From: Halegenticoccus soli
GTDB lineage: Archaea > Halobacteriota > Halobacteria > Halobacteriales > Haloferacaceae
Direction of reading: 5' to 3'
Assembly: GCF_002844195.1 (NCBI RefSeq)
Contig: NZ_PEND01000004.1
Coordinates: 485,610-549,609 of the forward strand
Length of the DNA stretch: 64,000 bases
Numbering within the stretch: the stretch's first letter is position 1; every line of letters begins with the position of its first letter. The notes beneath the pieces were generated by a model that did no database searches, was not told where the DNA came from, and saw only the letters and a list, made by a program, of their open reading frames with translations. A program made the translations under genes and the position numbers. Positions 1-9,143 of this stretch are shown piece by piece.

Positions 1-2263
1 CGGCGGCGTCGATCAGGTTCTCGACGCGGACGGTCCACGTCCCGGCCTCGGGCTCGCGGACGGTCCACTCGGGACCGCTGCAGCACCGCCCTCCGGCGGC
101 GTGCTCCCCCGCGTCGGGGTCGAACGCTCTCGCCACGTCGCCGCTCGGCGCGACGAGTTCCGTCCGCAGGAGCGCCTCGTGGGCGTGGACGTGGACCGAG
201 AGGGTGTGGAGCCCCCCGGCGACCTCGAACGCCGTCGAGAGCGCTCCGAGGGCCTCGACGCGCTCGGACTGCACCGACGCGCTCGTCGTCGTCTCGGTCT
301 CCGCGCCGGGGAACGTCGCCTCGATCTCGTACTCCGAGGCCGCGTTCGCCCAGGTCTCGACGACGAACGCGTACTCGCCCTCCGCGTCGAGGCTCGTCGC
401 GATCGTCTCGGGGTTGTTCGCCGTCTCGGCCGCCGCGATCCGGTCGCCCGCGGGGTCCTCCAGGTAGAATTCGAGGTCCTGCCCGTCGGGCGTCCACGAC
501 AGCGACGCCTCGACGCGGGTCGGCGGCTCGGCGAACTGATCCGTGTGGAACGTGTGCTCCGCTCGCTCCTCGGCCCCCGTGACGCCGGGGCCGATGAGCC
601 CGCCGTAGGTGAACGTCGGCCCGTCGCTCGACGCGAACGAGAGGTCCTCCGAGGAGCGGGTGAGCGAGTCGGTGACGACGTAGGCGGTCGATTCGCCGCC
701 CGTCTCGACGGCGGCCTCGAACTCGTCGTCGGTGTTCGGCGTGTCGCTGTTCCGCACCGCGAAGTCGGCGATGGTCCGGACGGCCGTCACGTAGCCCGTC
801 ACCTGCATCTCGACGAGTTCGGGGTTGAAGGCGTTCGACCCCGTCATGTGCGAGTAGGCCATCTCGAAGTCCATCGTCGTCATCCCGAGCCCGCCGAGCT
901 CCTCGGGGTGGGCCATCCAGTCGCCCATCGCCCCCGAGACGGTGTAGCCGATGGTGTCCCAGATGGTGCTGTAGTCGTACGCCTGCTCCGGGAGCGTGCC
1001 GAAGCCGAGCGGTGCGGGGTTGAATCCGCCGGTGATCTCCTCCTGGAAGTCCGCGGCGGTCACCCACGTCGAGAGCGCCTCCTCCAGCGTCTCGTCGATG
1101 ACGCGGTTCATCCCGTACAGCTCGTGGAGCGCGCGGACGTCGAACTGGTCCTGGCTTATGAGCCCCAGCACGAACTCCTTCGAGTTGAGCATCCCGTGGA
1201 GGTCCGCGCCGTAGTTCAGGTTCTCGTAGCCGCGGAAGTGCTCGACGATCGCCAGCGCGTCCGTCACTCGTTCGAGGGATCGGTCGGCGGGGTCGTCCGG
1301 CTCGCCCGGGTAGTGGGCGGGGGAGATCCAGCCCACGGTCGGGTACTGCCGGTTGGTGTCGTACACCCCCGCGTTCCCCCGCTCGTAGAAGGGGACGACG
1401 GGGACGCCCTCGTCCGGGCCGAGCAGCTGCCACCCGCTCTCGTACTGGGGGTGCTTTGCGACCCAGCCGTCGGGGTTCGTGTAGCAGAAGATCAGCACGA
1501 CGTCGTCGAGCAGCCGCTCGATCTCGGGATCCTCGCCCCGGAGCAGGCGCTCGACGTACCGCGAGCCGGCCTCCGCGCCGGCGCGTTCGAGCCCGTGCAG
1601 CGAGAGGCTGTAGAACACCTTCTCCTTCTCGCGGAAGGCGTCGGCGTCGTCGACGTCGTTCGTCACCTCGGCGACGTAGACGCCCTTCGGATCGGGCCGC
1701 GCGGAGAGCTCGTTGTAGTGCCCGGGGCTCCTCCCGATGGAGTACACCCGGAGGCGGTCGCCGTGCTCCGATTCGAGGCGCTTCAGCCCGTCGATCAGCT
1801 GCTCGTAGTCGACGAAGTCGACGCTCCGCTCCGGTTCGGGGAACACCCCGAAGGGGTAGTAGCCGAGCCGCCAGAACGGGTTCGAACCGGGCGAGTGCGA
1901 CAGCTCCTCCGCGGTCGGGATGTCGGCGGCCGCCTCCGCTTCGGTCGCCGTCAACCGGGCGTACCCGGCCGGGCGGGGCTCGGTCGTCGTCACCGCGTTC
2001 GGAACCAGGGCTTCGAACTCCGAGAGCCCCGACTCGTCGGCGAAGGTGACGAGCGTCGGCACGGCGAAGTCCGCGGGCGTGTGGTTGACGACATACTCGT
2101 ACTCCGCCGTCATCCGCTCTGAGGACACGTCCGCCGCGGCGTTTCCGGGGAGCGCGAGCGCCCCGGCGGTCGCCGCCGCGAGGCGGACGAAGTCGCGCCT
2201 GTCAATGTCTACCTCGGAGAACCGGTCTGTGCGTCCGTCTGTGTCGTTCGGTCCGTGTGTCAT
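1..2263 (-). CDS. Tat-exported M14 zinc carboxypeptidase (C-terminus beyond window)
   Basis: A secreted metallocarboxypeptidase that should remove C-terminal residues from peptides outside the cell. The visible 754 residues begin with a twin-arginine signal (DRRDFVRLAAA, about residues 21-31). The M14 zinc site is complete: H223 and E226 in the HGLE motif, H356 in ADLHGML, and the catalytic glutamate E467 in MDFEMAY. After the peptidase domain comes a beta-sandwich module (about 569-651, DLEFYLED and YAFVVET motifs) resembling bacterial pre-peptidase C-terminal domains. A closely similar module sits inside the neighbouring subtilase at 3963-6752. The start at 2263 is preceded directly by GGAAGG and lies 57 bp after the upstream protease gene, so co-transcription is likely. 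The 3' end runs off the window. Family assignment is firm; substrate is unknown. Confidence 0.93.
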   Translation of the reverse strand, partial: MTHGPNDTDGRTDRFSEVDIDRRDFVRLAAATAGALALPGNAAADVSSERMTAEYEYVVNHTPADFAVPTLVTFADESGLSEFEALVPNAVTTTEPRPAGYARLTATEAEAAADIPTAEELSHSPGSNPFWRLGYYPFGVFPEPERSVDFVDYEQLIDGLKRLESEHGDRLRVYSIGRSPGHYNELSARPDPKGVYVAEVTNDVDDADAFREKEKVFYSLSLHGLERAGAEAGSRYVERLLRGEDPEIERLLDDVVLIFCYTNPDGWVAKHPQYESGWQLLGPDEGVPVVPFYERGNAGVYDTNRQYPTVGWISPAHYPGEPDDPADRSLERVTDALAIVEHFRGYENLNYGADLHGMLNSKEFVLGLISQDQFDVRALHELYGMNRVIDETLEEALSTWVTAADFQEEITGGFNPAPLGFGTLPEQAYDYSTIWDTIGYTVSGAMGDWMAHPEELGGLGMTTMDFEMAYSHMTGSNAFNPELVEMQVTGYVTAVRTIADFAVRNSDTPNTDDEFEAAVETGGESTAYVVTDSLTRSSEDLSFASSDGPTFTYGGLIGPGVTGAEERAEHTFHTDQFAEPPTRVEASLSWTPDGQDLEFYLEDPAGDRIAAAETANNPETIATSLDAEGEYAFVVETWANAASEYEIEATFPGAETETTTSASVQSERVEALGALSTAFEVAGGLHTLSVHVHAHEALLRTELVAPSGDVARAFDPDAGEHAAGGRCCSGPEWTVREPEAGTWTVRVENLIDAA

Positions 2264-2320
2264 CCTTCCGAAATGGGTGTCGGGTGTGGTCGCGTTCGCG
2301 CGTCGTTCGTGCGGGCGGGT

Positions 2321-3739
2321 TCAGTCCGCGAGCGTCACGTCGTCGAAGCCGGCGAGGTTCCCCGCCTCCGCGCGCTCGACGGCGCCGACGGCGTCCACGA
2401 AGCCGGCGCCGACGCTGGCGGGCTCGTACTCGTCGCGGGCGTCGTACGCCTCGGCCTCGACCGTGTTGAGCACGTCGAGGGGGTCGGGGAACGATCCGTG
2501 CGACTGCCGGTAGGCGTCGACGACGAGCGTCGCGATTCCGCTCGCGTGCGGGCAGGCCATGCTCGTTCCGCTTATCGTCGCGTAGTAGAGGCGGCCGTCG
2601 TCGGCGCTCTGCGCCTGCAGCGGGTCGTCCGGCGACATCGTGCTCACGATGTCGCTGCCCGGCGCGCCGACGCCCGGCCGGTAGACCCCGAGGGGATCGC
2701 TCCGCTCGCCGGTCGCGTAATACTCCTCCAGGTTGCGGTAGGCGGTCTCGCGGTCGTGGTTGCTCCCGTCGTTCCGGCCGCGCGAGGAGAAGTCGGTGAC
2801 GGACTTGTCGTCCCGCGTCGCCGCGACGCCGAGGACGTGCGGGGCCTTCGCGTAGTCGTTGAGGGTCCCGTAGTCGGGACCGGAGTTGCCGGCGGCGAAC
2901 ACCGGGAGGATGCCCGCCTCCATCGCGTGCCACGTCGCGACGTTGAGCGCGCCGTCGGGGTCGAAGTCCTCGCCGCTCGACGCGCCGTAGGAGTTCGAGA
3001 CGACCTGGTACGTCCCCCCGTCGCCGTTCGCGAGCACGTGGTCGTACGCCGCGACGGCCTTCAGGATCGTGATCGTCAGGCCGGTCGAGTAGCTCGTGAG
3101 CGTCGCGTCGGGGGCCATCCCCCGGAACCGCCCGTCGCTCGCGCTCCCGTCGCCGCCGATCGTGCCGGAGCAGTGGGTCCCGTGGCCGATGTCGTCGGTG
3201 TCGAGCGGGCCGGCCTCGACCCACAGCGTCGGATCGCCGAGGGGGTTGCCCGCCCACTGGTAGTTCGCGTCGATCGCCTCTGCGAGGTCCGGGTGGTCGC
3301 CGTCGACGCCGCTGTCGATGACGACCGCGTGCGCCGACTCGCCGGTGTAGCCGTAGTCCGACTGGACCGTCTCGACGCCGGTCACCTCGCGGCCGTCGTC
3401 GTTGAAGTACTCCAGTTCGTCGTTTGCCTGCACCCGGCGGACCTCGGGCCACCCGGCGACGGTTTCGATCTGCGGGCCGGTGAGCTTCGCGTAGCCGATC
3501 GGCAGCACCTCGAACGCGAGGTACCCCTCGTCGAGGTCGAGCTCGCCGAGCCTGTCCACGTCGTCGTTGGACGCGAAGACGACGAGCGCCTCCTGGAGCG
3601 CGTCGCTCGCGGTGTCGAGGGTGTCGTCGACTACGCCGGAGAGCGTCGCGGCGCTCGCGGGGCCGGCCAGGGGGACGAGCGAGGCCGCGCCGGTCGCTTT
3701 GAGTACGGTTCGTCTCGTGAACTGCGTGCGGTCTGTCAT
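2321..3739 (-). CDS. Tat-exported subtilisin-like serine protease (S8, halolysin type)
   Basis: An extracellular endopeptidase of 472 residues. It starts with a Tat signal (FTRRTVLKATGAAS, residues 7-20, cleaved near ASA 28-30). Residues of about 31-125 look like an inhibitor_I9-type propeptide. The catalytic domain carries D142 (VIDSGVDGDHPDL), H186 (GHGTHCSG), oxyanion N285 (AAGNSG) and S393 (SGTSMACPHASG). The domain order and spacing are those of active subtilases. The protein ends soon after the catalytic domain, so it lacks the C-terminal extension of classical halolysins. It is the middle of three collinear exported protease genes; the 223-bp gap upstream holds a perfect GC palindrome at 3817-3838. 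An endopeptidase next to a carboxypeptidase suggests stepwise degradation of external protein. Confidence 0.95.
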   Translation of the reverse strand: MTDRTQFTRRTVLKATGAASLVPLAGPASAATLSGVVDDTLDTASDALQEALVVFASNDDVDRLGELDLDEGYLAFEVLPIGYAKLTGPQIETVAGWPEVRRVQANDELEYFNDDGREVTGVETVQSDYGYTGESAHAVVIDSGVDGDHPDLAEAIDANYQWAGNPLGDPTLWVEAGPLDTDDIGHGTHCSGTIGGDGSASDGRFRGMAPDATLTSYSTGLTITILKAVAAYDHVLANGDGGTYQVVSNSYGASSGEDFDPDGALNVATWHAMEAGILPVFAAGNSGPDYGTLNDYAKAPHVLGVAATRDDKSVTDFSSRGRNDGSNHDRETAYRNLEEYYATGERSDPLGVYRPGVGAPGSDIVSTMSPDDPLQAQSADDGRLYYATISGTSMACPHASGIATLVVDAYRQSHGSFPDPLDVLNTVEAEAYDARDEYEPASVGAGFVDAVGAVERAEAGNLAGFDDVTLAD

Positions 3740-3962
3740 TCGTGTGGTGTGTGGGTTTTCGGTTGCGCGTCGGTGCGATCCGCGGTGCGGTTCGCGGTGC
3801 GACGCGGTTCGATTCGCCGCGCGGGCCGGCCCGCGCGGTCGGGTCGTGCGGTCGAGTCGCCGGTGGCGGAGCGCCGTCGGGGGCGGAGCGCATCGGTCGA
3901 TCCGTTCCCCGCCCGATCTGCCGACTCGTCATCGCCGACGACGGCCGGCGGCGTGGCCGCGA

Positions 3963-6752
3963 CTACGTGCTCTGGCCGAGCACGACGTTCGCGTCGCTCG
4001 TGCCGTCGAGCTGGACCCAGGTCTCGCCGCCGTCGGCCGAGGCCGCGAGCGGGCCGAAGACGTACTCGCCGCTCTCCTCGATCGAGTCCGGAGCCTCGGC
4101 GAAGTAGGTCGCCGAAAGCGCGTCGGCGGGTCCCGCCTCGAAGTAGACGTACTGGACGTCGCCCGCGTCCTCGACGCGCGAGACGTCGTCTGAGTGCTCG
4201 GTCAGGACGGTCCACTCCGCCGGCACGACGTCGCGGACCTCGACGGCCTCGGTCGCCTCGACGGAGACGTCGATCCGGTTCGTCTGCCCGCCGGTGAAGA
4301 CGGAGGCGTCGTCCTCGCGGGTCCCGGACGCCAGGAATCCCCGCGTCTCCTCGACGGTCAGGTCGAGGTGGACCTGCACGTCGTAGCCGTTGACCACGCC
4401 GGGCACGTCGACCAGCTTCGCGACGACGGCGTACGCGCCGCCCTCGGTCGCGAAGGAGAGCGAGCCCTCCCCGGCGAGCGCCCGGGTCCGCGCGACGACG
4501 TTCGGCTCGCCGTGTTCCGCCGGCGCTTCGAGGTCGTAGACGAACAGGTCGACGTGCGGGTCGCCCTCGGCGGCCCCTTTGTTCGCGCCGGAGAGGTGGC
4601 TGACCGAGACGTCGACGCCGTAGACGCCGGCGTCGGCCTCGACGTAGCCCGCGACGGCCCGCTCGTCCTCGGGGACGTTCAGGCCGACGACGCCGCGGGT
4701 CGCCTCGCCGATCGGAAGCGCCCGCGAGACGGCGTCGACCGCCGCGCCGGGGTTCACCCGACCGTACCCCTCGTAGGGGTCGCGGGCGCCGAAGTCGTAC
4801 GTCGGGGCGTGGGCGCGGTGGTACGGCGCGGCGGTGAACGCCGTCTCCGTCGCCGTGGCGAGGAGCACCTGCTTGAACCGGAGCGCGTCCTCGAGGCCGG
4901 CCTCGGCGGGCTCGGGCAGCGCGACGCTCGCCGGCGCGTCCTCCTCCATCGCCTGCGCGAGGAGGTTCGCCGCGCCCGCGACGTAGGGCGCGGCCATGCT
5001 CGTGCCGGCCTTGCCCGTGTAGTCGCGGATCGGCGGCTGCTCGCCCTCGGGCGCGTCCGGGTCGCCGTTCTCGGCGGCGCGCGCGAGGTCCGTCACCGTG
5101 CCGCCCGGCGCGGTCACGTCGGGCTTCCTGTACGCCGTCTCCGTGTCCTCGTCGTACGCCGCGAGGCCGCCGCTGGAGTAGGAGGCGATCCCGTCGAGCG
5201 GGCCGGTGGCGACGACCGACACGGCCTCGTCGGCGAGCGCCGGGCCGCCGGAGTTGGCCGGGGTCGCGCTGTTGCCCGCCGACGCCGACAACAGAATGCC
5301 CGCCGAGGCGATGTCCTTCACGAGCGAGGGGTCGGAGGCGAGCAGGCCGCCCGCCGCGCCGAGCGGCGCGCCGCCGACGTAGCCCCACGACATGTTGACC
5401 GTCCGGAGGTTGAACCGCGAGGCGAACTCGTCGGCGTAATCCGCGAGGTCCTGCGTCGCGCCGCTGAGCCCCTGGAGGCCGACGATCCCGGCGTTCGGAG
5501 CCAGCCCCGCGTGGACGCTCGCGTCGCCGTCCGCGGTTCGGTCGCCGACGGTCTCGTCCTCGCGGTAGAACGCGCCGACGCTCACGGTCTCGACGCGGGC
5601 GGCGGTCAGGATCTCCCCGTCGTACGGCGTGACGTGGACGGCGTACGTCGCCTCGCCCGACTCGTGGACGGTCGGCGCGTCGACGACGTTGTTGTCCCAC
5701 TCGCTCGTGTCGTCGACCCCGACGGTGGAGGCCGCCAGCTCCTCGCCGTCGGGGCCCTCGATGCTGATCTCGATGAAGTCGCCGTACGCCGAGGCGTAGA
5801 CGCCCGTGTCGGCCCGCGCGGTCACCTCGTAGGTCAGCGCGTCGCCGAGCGCGAGCGTCGTCCGCGGGTCGTCCTCCGTCACGGTCGACGGGTCGATCGC
5901 GCTCGCCCGGCCGCTGCCGGCCATGATCGACGAGACGTGCGTCCCGTGGCCGTTGCCGTCCCTGGGCTCGTCGTACCCGCCGTAACGGTCGCTCTCGCTG
6001 TACCAGCCGACGGTCTTGACCGCGTCCGGTCGGACCGTCCCGCCGGTTCCGTCGAACACGTCGCCCGAGAACTCGGTCACGGAGCCCTCGTACCGGTAGT
6101 AGCTCGCGGCGATCTCGTAGCCCGTCGCCAGCGAGGCGTACGTCTCGACGACGAACGCGTACGTCTCGCCGCCTTCGACGTCGACCTGCAGGGTCTCCGG
6201 CATCTCGGCGGTGGCGGACGTGGCGACCCGCTCGCCCGTGTCGTCCTCGACGTAGAACTCCAGGTCGTTCACGTCGCCGACCGACCACGACAGCTCCGCC
6301 CGCACCTCGTCGGCGGACGCGGGGGCGGTGAACTCGTGGCGGCGCACGTCCGGCGTCGCGAACGTCCCCGGGCCGATCGTCCCGGAGAACGACTCGGACT
6401 CGTCGAGTTCGGTCCGGTCGACGGCGTCCGCCGTATCCCTCGTCAGCACCAGTTCGCCCCCGCGGGTGACGGCGCGGACCCCGTTCCACGGCCCGAGGTC
6501 GGGGTGCCGCGAATCGACCCCGGTGTCGGTGAGCGCGACCGTCCGATCGATTCGGCCGCGGTAGCCGCGATCCCACGCGTGTCGCGCCTCCCGGACGCGC
6601 CAGTTCAGGAACGCCTCGTCCGTCGTCGCCGCACCCTGTGCCCCGCCCGGCACGCCGACGCCGAGGAGCCCCGCCCCGGCGACGGCTCCGGTCGCCCGAA
6701 GGAACGTCCGACGGGAGGTCCCGTCGGGCGCGTCTCTGTCATCCTTTCGCAT
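3963..6752 (-). CDS. large Tat-exported subtilase (S8) with inserted beta-sandwich module
   Basis: A 929-residue exported serine protease. The Tat signal is SRRTFLRATG (13-22). Catalytic residues are D76 (ALTDTGVDSRHPDL), H269 (GHGTHVSS), N494 (SAGNS) and S585 (AGTSMAAPYVAG). About 190 residues separate Asp from His, instead of the usual 30-45. The insert holds a beta-sandwich module (139-218, DLEFYVED and YAFVVETYA) closely related to one in the M14 carboxypeptidase of this cluster. A second insertion (about 295-400) follows the His and also looks like a beta-domain. The region after 640 is predicted beta-rich, possibly for binding or surface attachment. There is no obvious I9 propeptide, since the signal runs almost straight into the catalytic domain. 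A 16-bp palindrome sits about 40 bp upstream of the start. Confidence 0.93.
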   Translation of the reverse strand: MRKDDRDAPDGTSRRTFLRATGAVAGAGLLGVGVPGGAQGAATTDEAFLNWRVREARHAWDRGYRGRIDRTVALTDTGVDSRHPDLGPWNGVRAVTRGGELVLTRDTADAVDRTELDESESFSGTIGPGTFATPDVRRHEFTAPASADEVRAELSWSVGDVNDLEFYVEDDTGERVATSATAEMPETLQVDVEGGETYAFVVETYASLATGYEIAASYYRYEGSVTEFSGDVFDGTGGTVRPDAVKTVGWYSESDRYGGYDEPRDGNGHGTHVSSIMAGSGRASAIDPSTVTEDDPRTTLALGDALTYEVTARADTGVYASAYGDFIEISIEGPDGEELAASTVGVDDTSEWDNNVVDAPTVHESGEATYAVHVTPYDGEILTAARVETVSVGAFYREDETVGDRTADGDASVHAGLAPNAGIVGLQGLSGATQDLADYADEFASRFNLRTVNMSWGYVGGAPLGAAGGLLASDPSLVKDIASAGILLSASAGNSATPANSGGPALADEAVSVVATGPLDGIASYSSGGLAAYDEDTETAYRKPDVTAPGGTVTDLARAAENGDPDAPEGEQPPIRDYTGKAGTSMAAPYVAGAANLLAQAMEEDAPASVALPEPAEAGLEDALRFKQVLLATATETAFTAAPYHRAHAPTYDFGARDPYEGYGRVNPGAAVDAVSRALPIGEATRGVVGLNVPEDERAVAGYVEADAGVYGVDVSVSHLSGANKGAAEGDPHVDLFVYDLEAPAEHGEPNVVARTRALAGEGSLSFATEGGAYAVVAKLVDVPGVVNGYDVQVHLDLTVEETRGFLASGTREDDASVFTGGQTNRIDVSVEATEAVEVRDVVPAEWTVLTEHSDDVSRVEDAGDVQYVYFEAGPADALSATYFAEAPDSIEESGEYVFGPLAASADGGETWVQLDGTSDANVVLGQST

Positions 6753-6777
6753 TGCGTCCTACAAAATTGAATCACCG

Positions 6778-6787
6778 TAGAAAAGTC
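6778..6787 (-). promoter_or_regulatory. TATA-like element for the large subtilase gene
   Basis: On the minus strand this reads GACTTTTCTA, 26-35 nt upstream of the ATG at 6752. That is the distance expected for a leaderless haloarchaeal transcript. The 6792-6807 palindrome lies directly upstream, where a BRE or operator would be. Confidence 0.5.
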
Positions 6788-6791
6788 GATT

Positions 6792-6807
6792 ACCTAACCG
6801 GTTAGGT
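6792..6807. promoter_or_regulatory. 16-bp perfect palindrome, candidate operator
   Basis: ACCTAACCGGTTAGGT is its own reverse complement over all 16 positions. It sits in the 187-bp gap between the Bat-type regulator gene and the large subtilase, just upstream of the subtilase TATA-like element. A dimeric regulator binding here could gate expression of the protease cluster. The cognate protein is unknown; the TTAGG half-site faintly recalls DtxR-family metal-regulator sites, which is inference only. Confidence 0.5.
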
Positions 6808-6939
6808 TCGGAGAACGTATCGATCGAGGACTAGTCCGCGCGGCGAACGGGGCCTTTGGCCCCGGGACACCCGGGTTCCCGTCGCACCCGCCGCTGTCCG
6901 AGTCAGGCTCCGGGCCGTCCGCGGCGCGACCGGGGTGCG

Positions 6940-8925
6940 CTACTCCTCGGGTTCGGCGTCGCCCTCGAAGAACGCGCGCAGCAGCTTGTTCTGGACGCGG
7001 CGGATGTGCTCGTGGAACGTCGGCGCGGAGATGTCGAGCGAGTCGGCGATCTCCTCGGCGGTGCTGCCCCGCGGCCACTCGAAGTAGCCGGCGAGGTACG
7101 CCGTCTCGAGCACCTCCCGCTGGCGCTCCGTGAGGGCGTCGTCGAGCGCGTTCCGGAACTCCAACCCGCGGGCGCTCGTGCGCTCGCGCTCGCGCTGGGC
7201 GAGAAGCTCCGCGCTCGGGTACCGCCCCCGGACGGCCTCGATGACCGTCCGGACGTCCGCCCGCTGGGGGAGTTCGATGCGGGTTTCGCCCGCGCCGCCC
7301 TCGGCGGAGGCGCGGCGGAGGACGCCCCCGTGGTCGGCCACCAGCGAGGCGATAGACGCGTCGGGCGTCGTCACTCTGACGACGCTCGCCCCGTCGTACT
7401 CGGCGACGAGCGCCGCCTCGCCGCCCCGCTCGCGCGCGAGATCGATCACCGCCTCTGCCGGGCCGCCCTCCACGGAGAGGAACTCGGCCAGCGAGCCGTC
7501 GGCCCGCTCGACGGCGCCCTCCAGCGACACGGCGCAGTTGGCCGCAGCCGAGGCCTCGACGAAGAACGGGCCGACGTCCGGGAAGCCCACGCTCAGCTCG
7601 ATGACGGCGTCGCTCACGAGCGCGCGTCGCTGTTCGACCGCGCTGATCGCGTAGGCGATCGTCTCGCCGAGCTCCGCCAGCACCGCCCGTTCGGTCTCGT
7701 CGAAGGCGTTCGGCCGCGGCGCGTACACGCAGAGGACGCCGTACGTCGCGTCGCGGTACTCGAGGGGGATCGCGGCCGCCGATCGGTAGCCGCGTTCGAG
7801 CGCCGCCTCGCGCCACGGTTCGGACGCCGGGTCGTCCGCGATGTTCTGCGCGACGAGGACGGCCCTCTTCTCGATCGCGGTCGCGGCCGTCACGCTGCCG
7901 TTCCCGACGGGTTCGACGACCGACCGCTCGTCGAGGTATCCCTCCTCGACGCCCGCCCACGCGCGCGGGTCGACCCGCTCGCCGGTGAAGTCGAGTTCGC
8001 CGATCCACGCGAACCGGTACAGCCCCTCGTCGGCGAGGTGCTCGCAGACCGCCCGTTCGATCTCCTCGCGCGTGGACGCTCGGACGAGCGCCTCGTTCAC
8101 GTCGCGGATGACCGCGTTGATGTGGTTCAGCGTCTCCAGCCGCTCGGCCTGCCGTTCGAGCGCGCGCTCGCGGCGCTTGCGCTCCGTGATGTCGCGGCCG
8201 ATCCCGCAGATGGCGATCGGTTCGCCGGCCTCGTCCCTGAGGAGCGACCCCGTGAACTCGTAGGGGATGCGCTCGCCGTCCGTGGTGAGTATGTCGGCCT
8301 GCGTCTGCGCCTGCCCCTCCGACACGGCCCGGGCGATCGCCGCCGTGATCGGTTCCGCGTCCTCCCGCGCGACGAAGTCCGTCGGCGACATCCCGGCGAT
8401 GGCGTCGTCGCCGTACCCCGTGACCGCCGTCAGGCGCTCGTTCCAGCGGAGGAAGTTCCCCTCCAGGTCGAACACGAAGAAGATGTCCGTCAGCGTGTCC
8501 AGGGCAGACCCCACGAGGTCGGTCTCGCCGGGGAGGGTGCGCTCCGACGCGTAGGAGTCGACGGTGTGGCGGAGCACCGCGGCGAGTTCGAGCGCGACGT
8601 CGTCGGCGTCGCTCCCGCCCCGACGGACGCAGCGGTCTGCGCCGGCGTCGAGCGCCCTCGCGGCCTCATCGCCCGTGCGGTGAAGCACCGCGACTGTCAG
8701 CGACGACCGGCGGTCGCGGAGCGATTCGACGGTCGCGAGCCCGGCGGCGTCCAGCAGTTCGTCGCCGACGACGACGGCGTCCGTCCCGGAATTCAACCGC
8801 TCGACCGCCTCCGTCGCCGTCCCGACGGACGTCACGTCGAGCCCGTGATCGCGCGCGAGAGACGCACCGAGCCGGTCGAGCCACTCGTCCTCGCCGACGA
8901 CCAACACGTCGAGGGGCTCCTGCAT
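6940..8925 (-). CDS. Bat-family HTH regulator with receiver-like, PAS and GAF domains
   Basis: A 661-residue cytoplasmic sensor-regulator of the bacterio-opsin activator type. Residues 5-120 resemble a response-regulator receiver, but the phosphoacceptor region (VVVGDELLD, 51-59) is degenerate. A PAS domain spans about 135-250 (VFDLEGNFLRWNERL, ending GIGRDITERKR). A GAF domain covers about 265-430. The Bat N-terminal region is about 435-555, and HTH_10 is about 597-650 (LTERQREVLETAYLAGYFEWP). The ATG at 8925 was chosen because the open frame upstream is arginine-rich and non-protein-like. GGAGGTG abuts this ATG, an unusually close Shine-Dalgarno-like sequence. It lies directly upstream of, and codirectional with, the protease cluster, so it may regulate it; that link is inferred. 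Confidence 0.9.
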   Translation of the reverse strand: MQEPLDVLVVGEDEWLDRLGASLARDHGLDVTSVGTATEAVERLNSGTDAVVVGDELLDAAGLATVESLRDRRSSLTVAVLHRTGDEAARALDAGADRCVRRGGSDADDVALELAAVLRHTVDSYASERTLPGETDLVGSALDTLTDIFFVFDLEGNFLRWNERLTAVTGYGDDAIAGMSPTDFVAREDAEPITAAIARAVSEGQAQTQADILTTDGERIPYEFTGSLLRDEAGEPIAICGIGRDITERKRRERALERQAERLETLNHINAVIRDVNEALVRASTREEIERAVCEHLADEGLYRFAWIGELDFTGERVDPRAWAGVEEGYLDERSVVEPVGNGSVTAATAIEKRAVLVAQNIADDPASEPWREAALERGYRSAAAIPLEYRDATYGVLCVYAPRPNAFDETERAVLAELGETIAYAISAVEQRRALVSDAVIELSVGFPDVGPFFVEASAAANCAVSLEGAVERADGSLAEFLSVEGGPAEAVIDLARERGGEAALVAEYDGASVVRVTTPDASIASLVADHGGVLRRASAEGGAGETRIELPQRADVRTVIEAVRGRYPSAELLAQRERERTSARGLEFRNALDDALTERQREVLETAYLAGYFEWPRGSTAEEIADSLDISAPTFHEHIRRVQNKLLRAFFEGDAEPEE

Positions 8926-9143
8926 CACCTCCGCATTCGTCCGGAAGGCCTTAAGCGCGTTTCTCTCCCGATCGCCGTTCGGGGCCGCGACTCGAACCGG
9001 ACCGGAGCCGAGGTCGGACCGGAATACAAGCGAAAGTACAAGCGAAACTGGGCCGAAACCGGAACTCGACGCGCACCGGAACCGGAACCGACGCCGGGAC
9101 GCCCGTCCGCCCGCAGTCCATCCCGCGGCGGTTCCCGTCCCCG

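Noticed and set aside
101..2122. A 673-codon open frame on the plus strand opposite the M14 gene
   Set aside because: It is rich in Arg, Val, Gly and Leu with no domain or motif. The minus frame encodes a full metallopeptidase. Long antisense frames are normal in very GC-rich DNA.
3736..6576. A 946-codon minus-strand open frame overlapping the large subtilase
   Set aside because: It is almost entirely Arg/Gly/Asp, a shadow of the subtilase frame on the same strand.
9001..9060. Direct repeat ACAAGCGAAA in the gap before the Bat regulator
   Set aside because: Only two copies 2 bp apart, no further periodicity, no link to a promoter.
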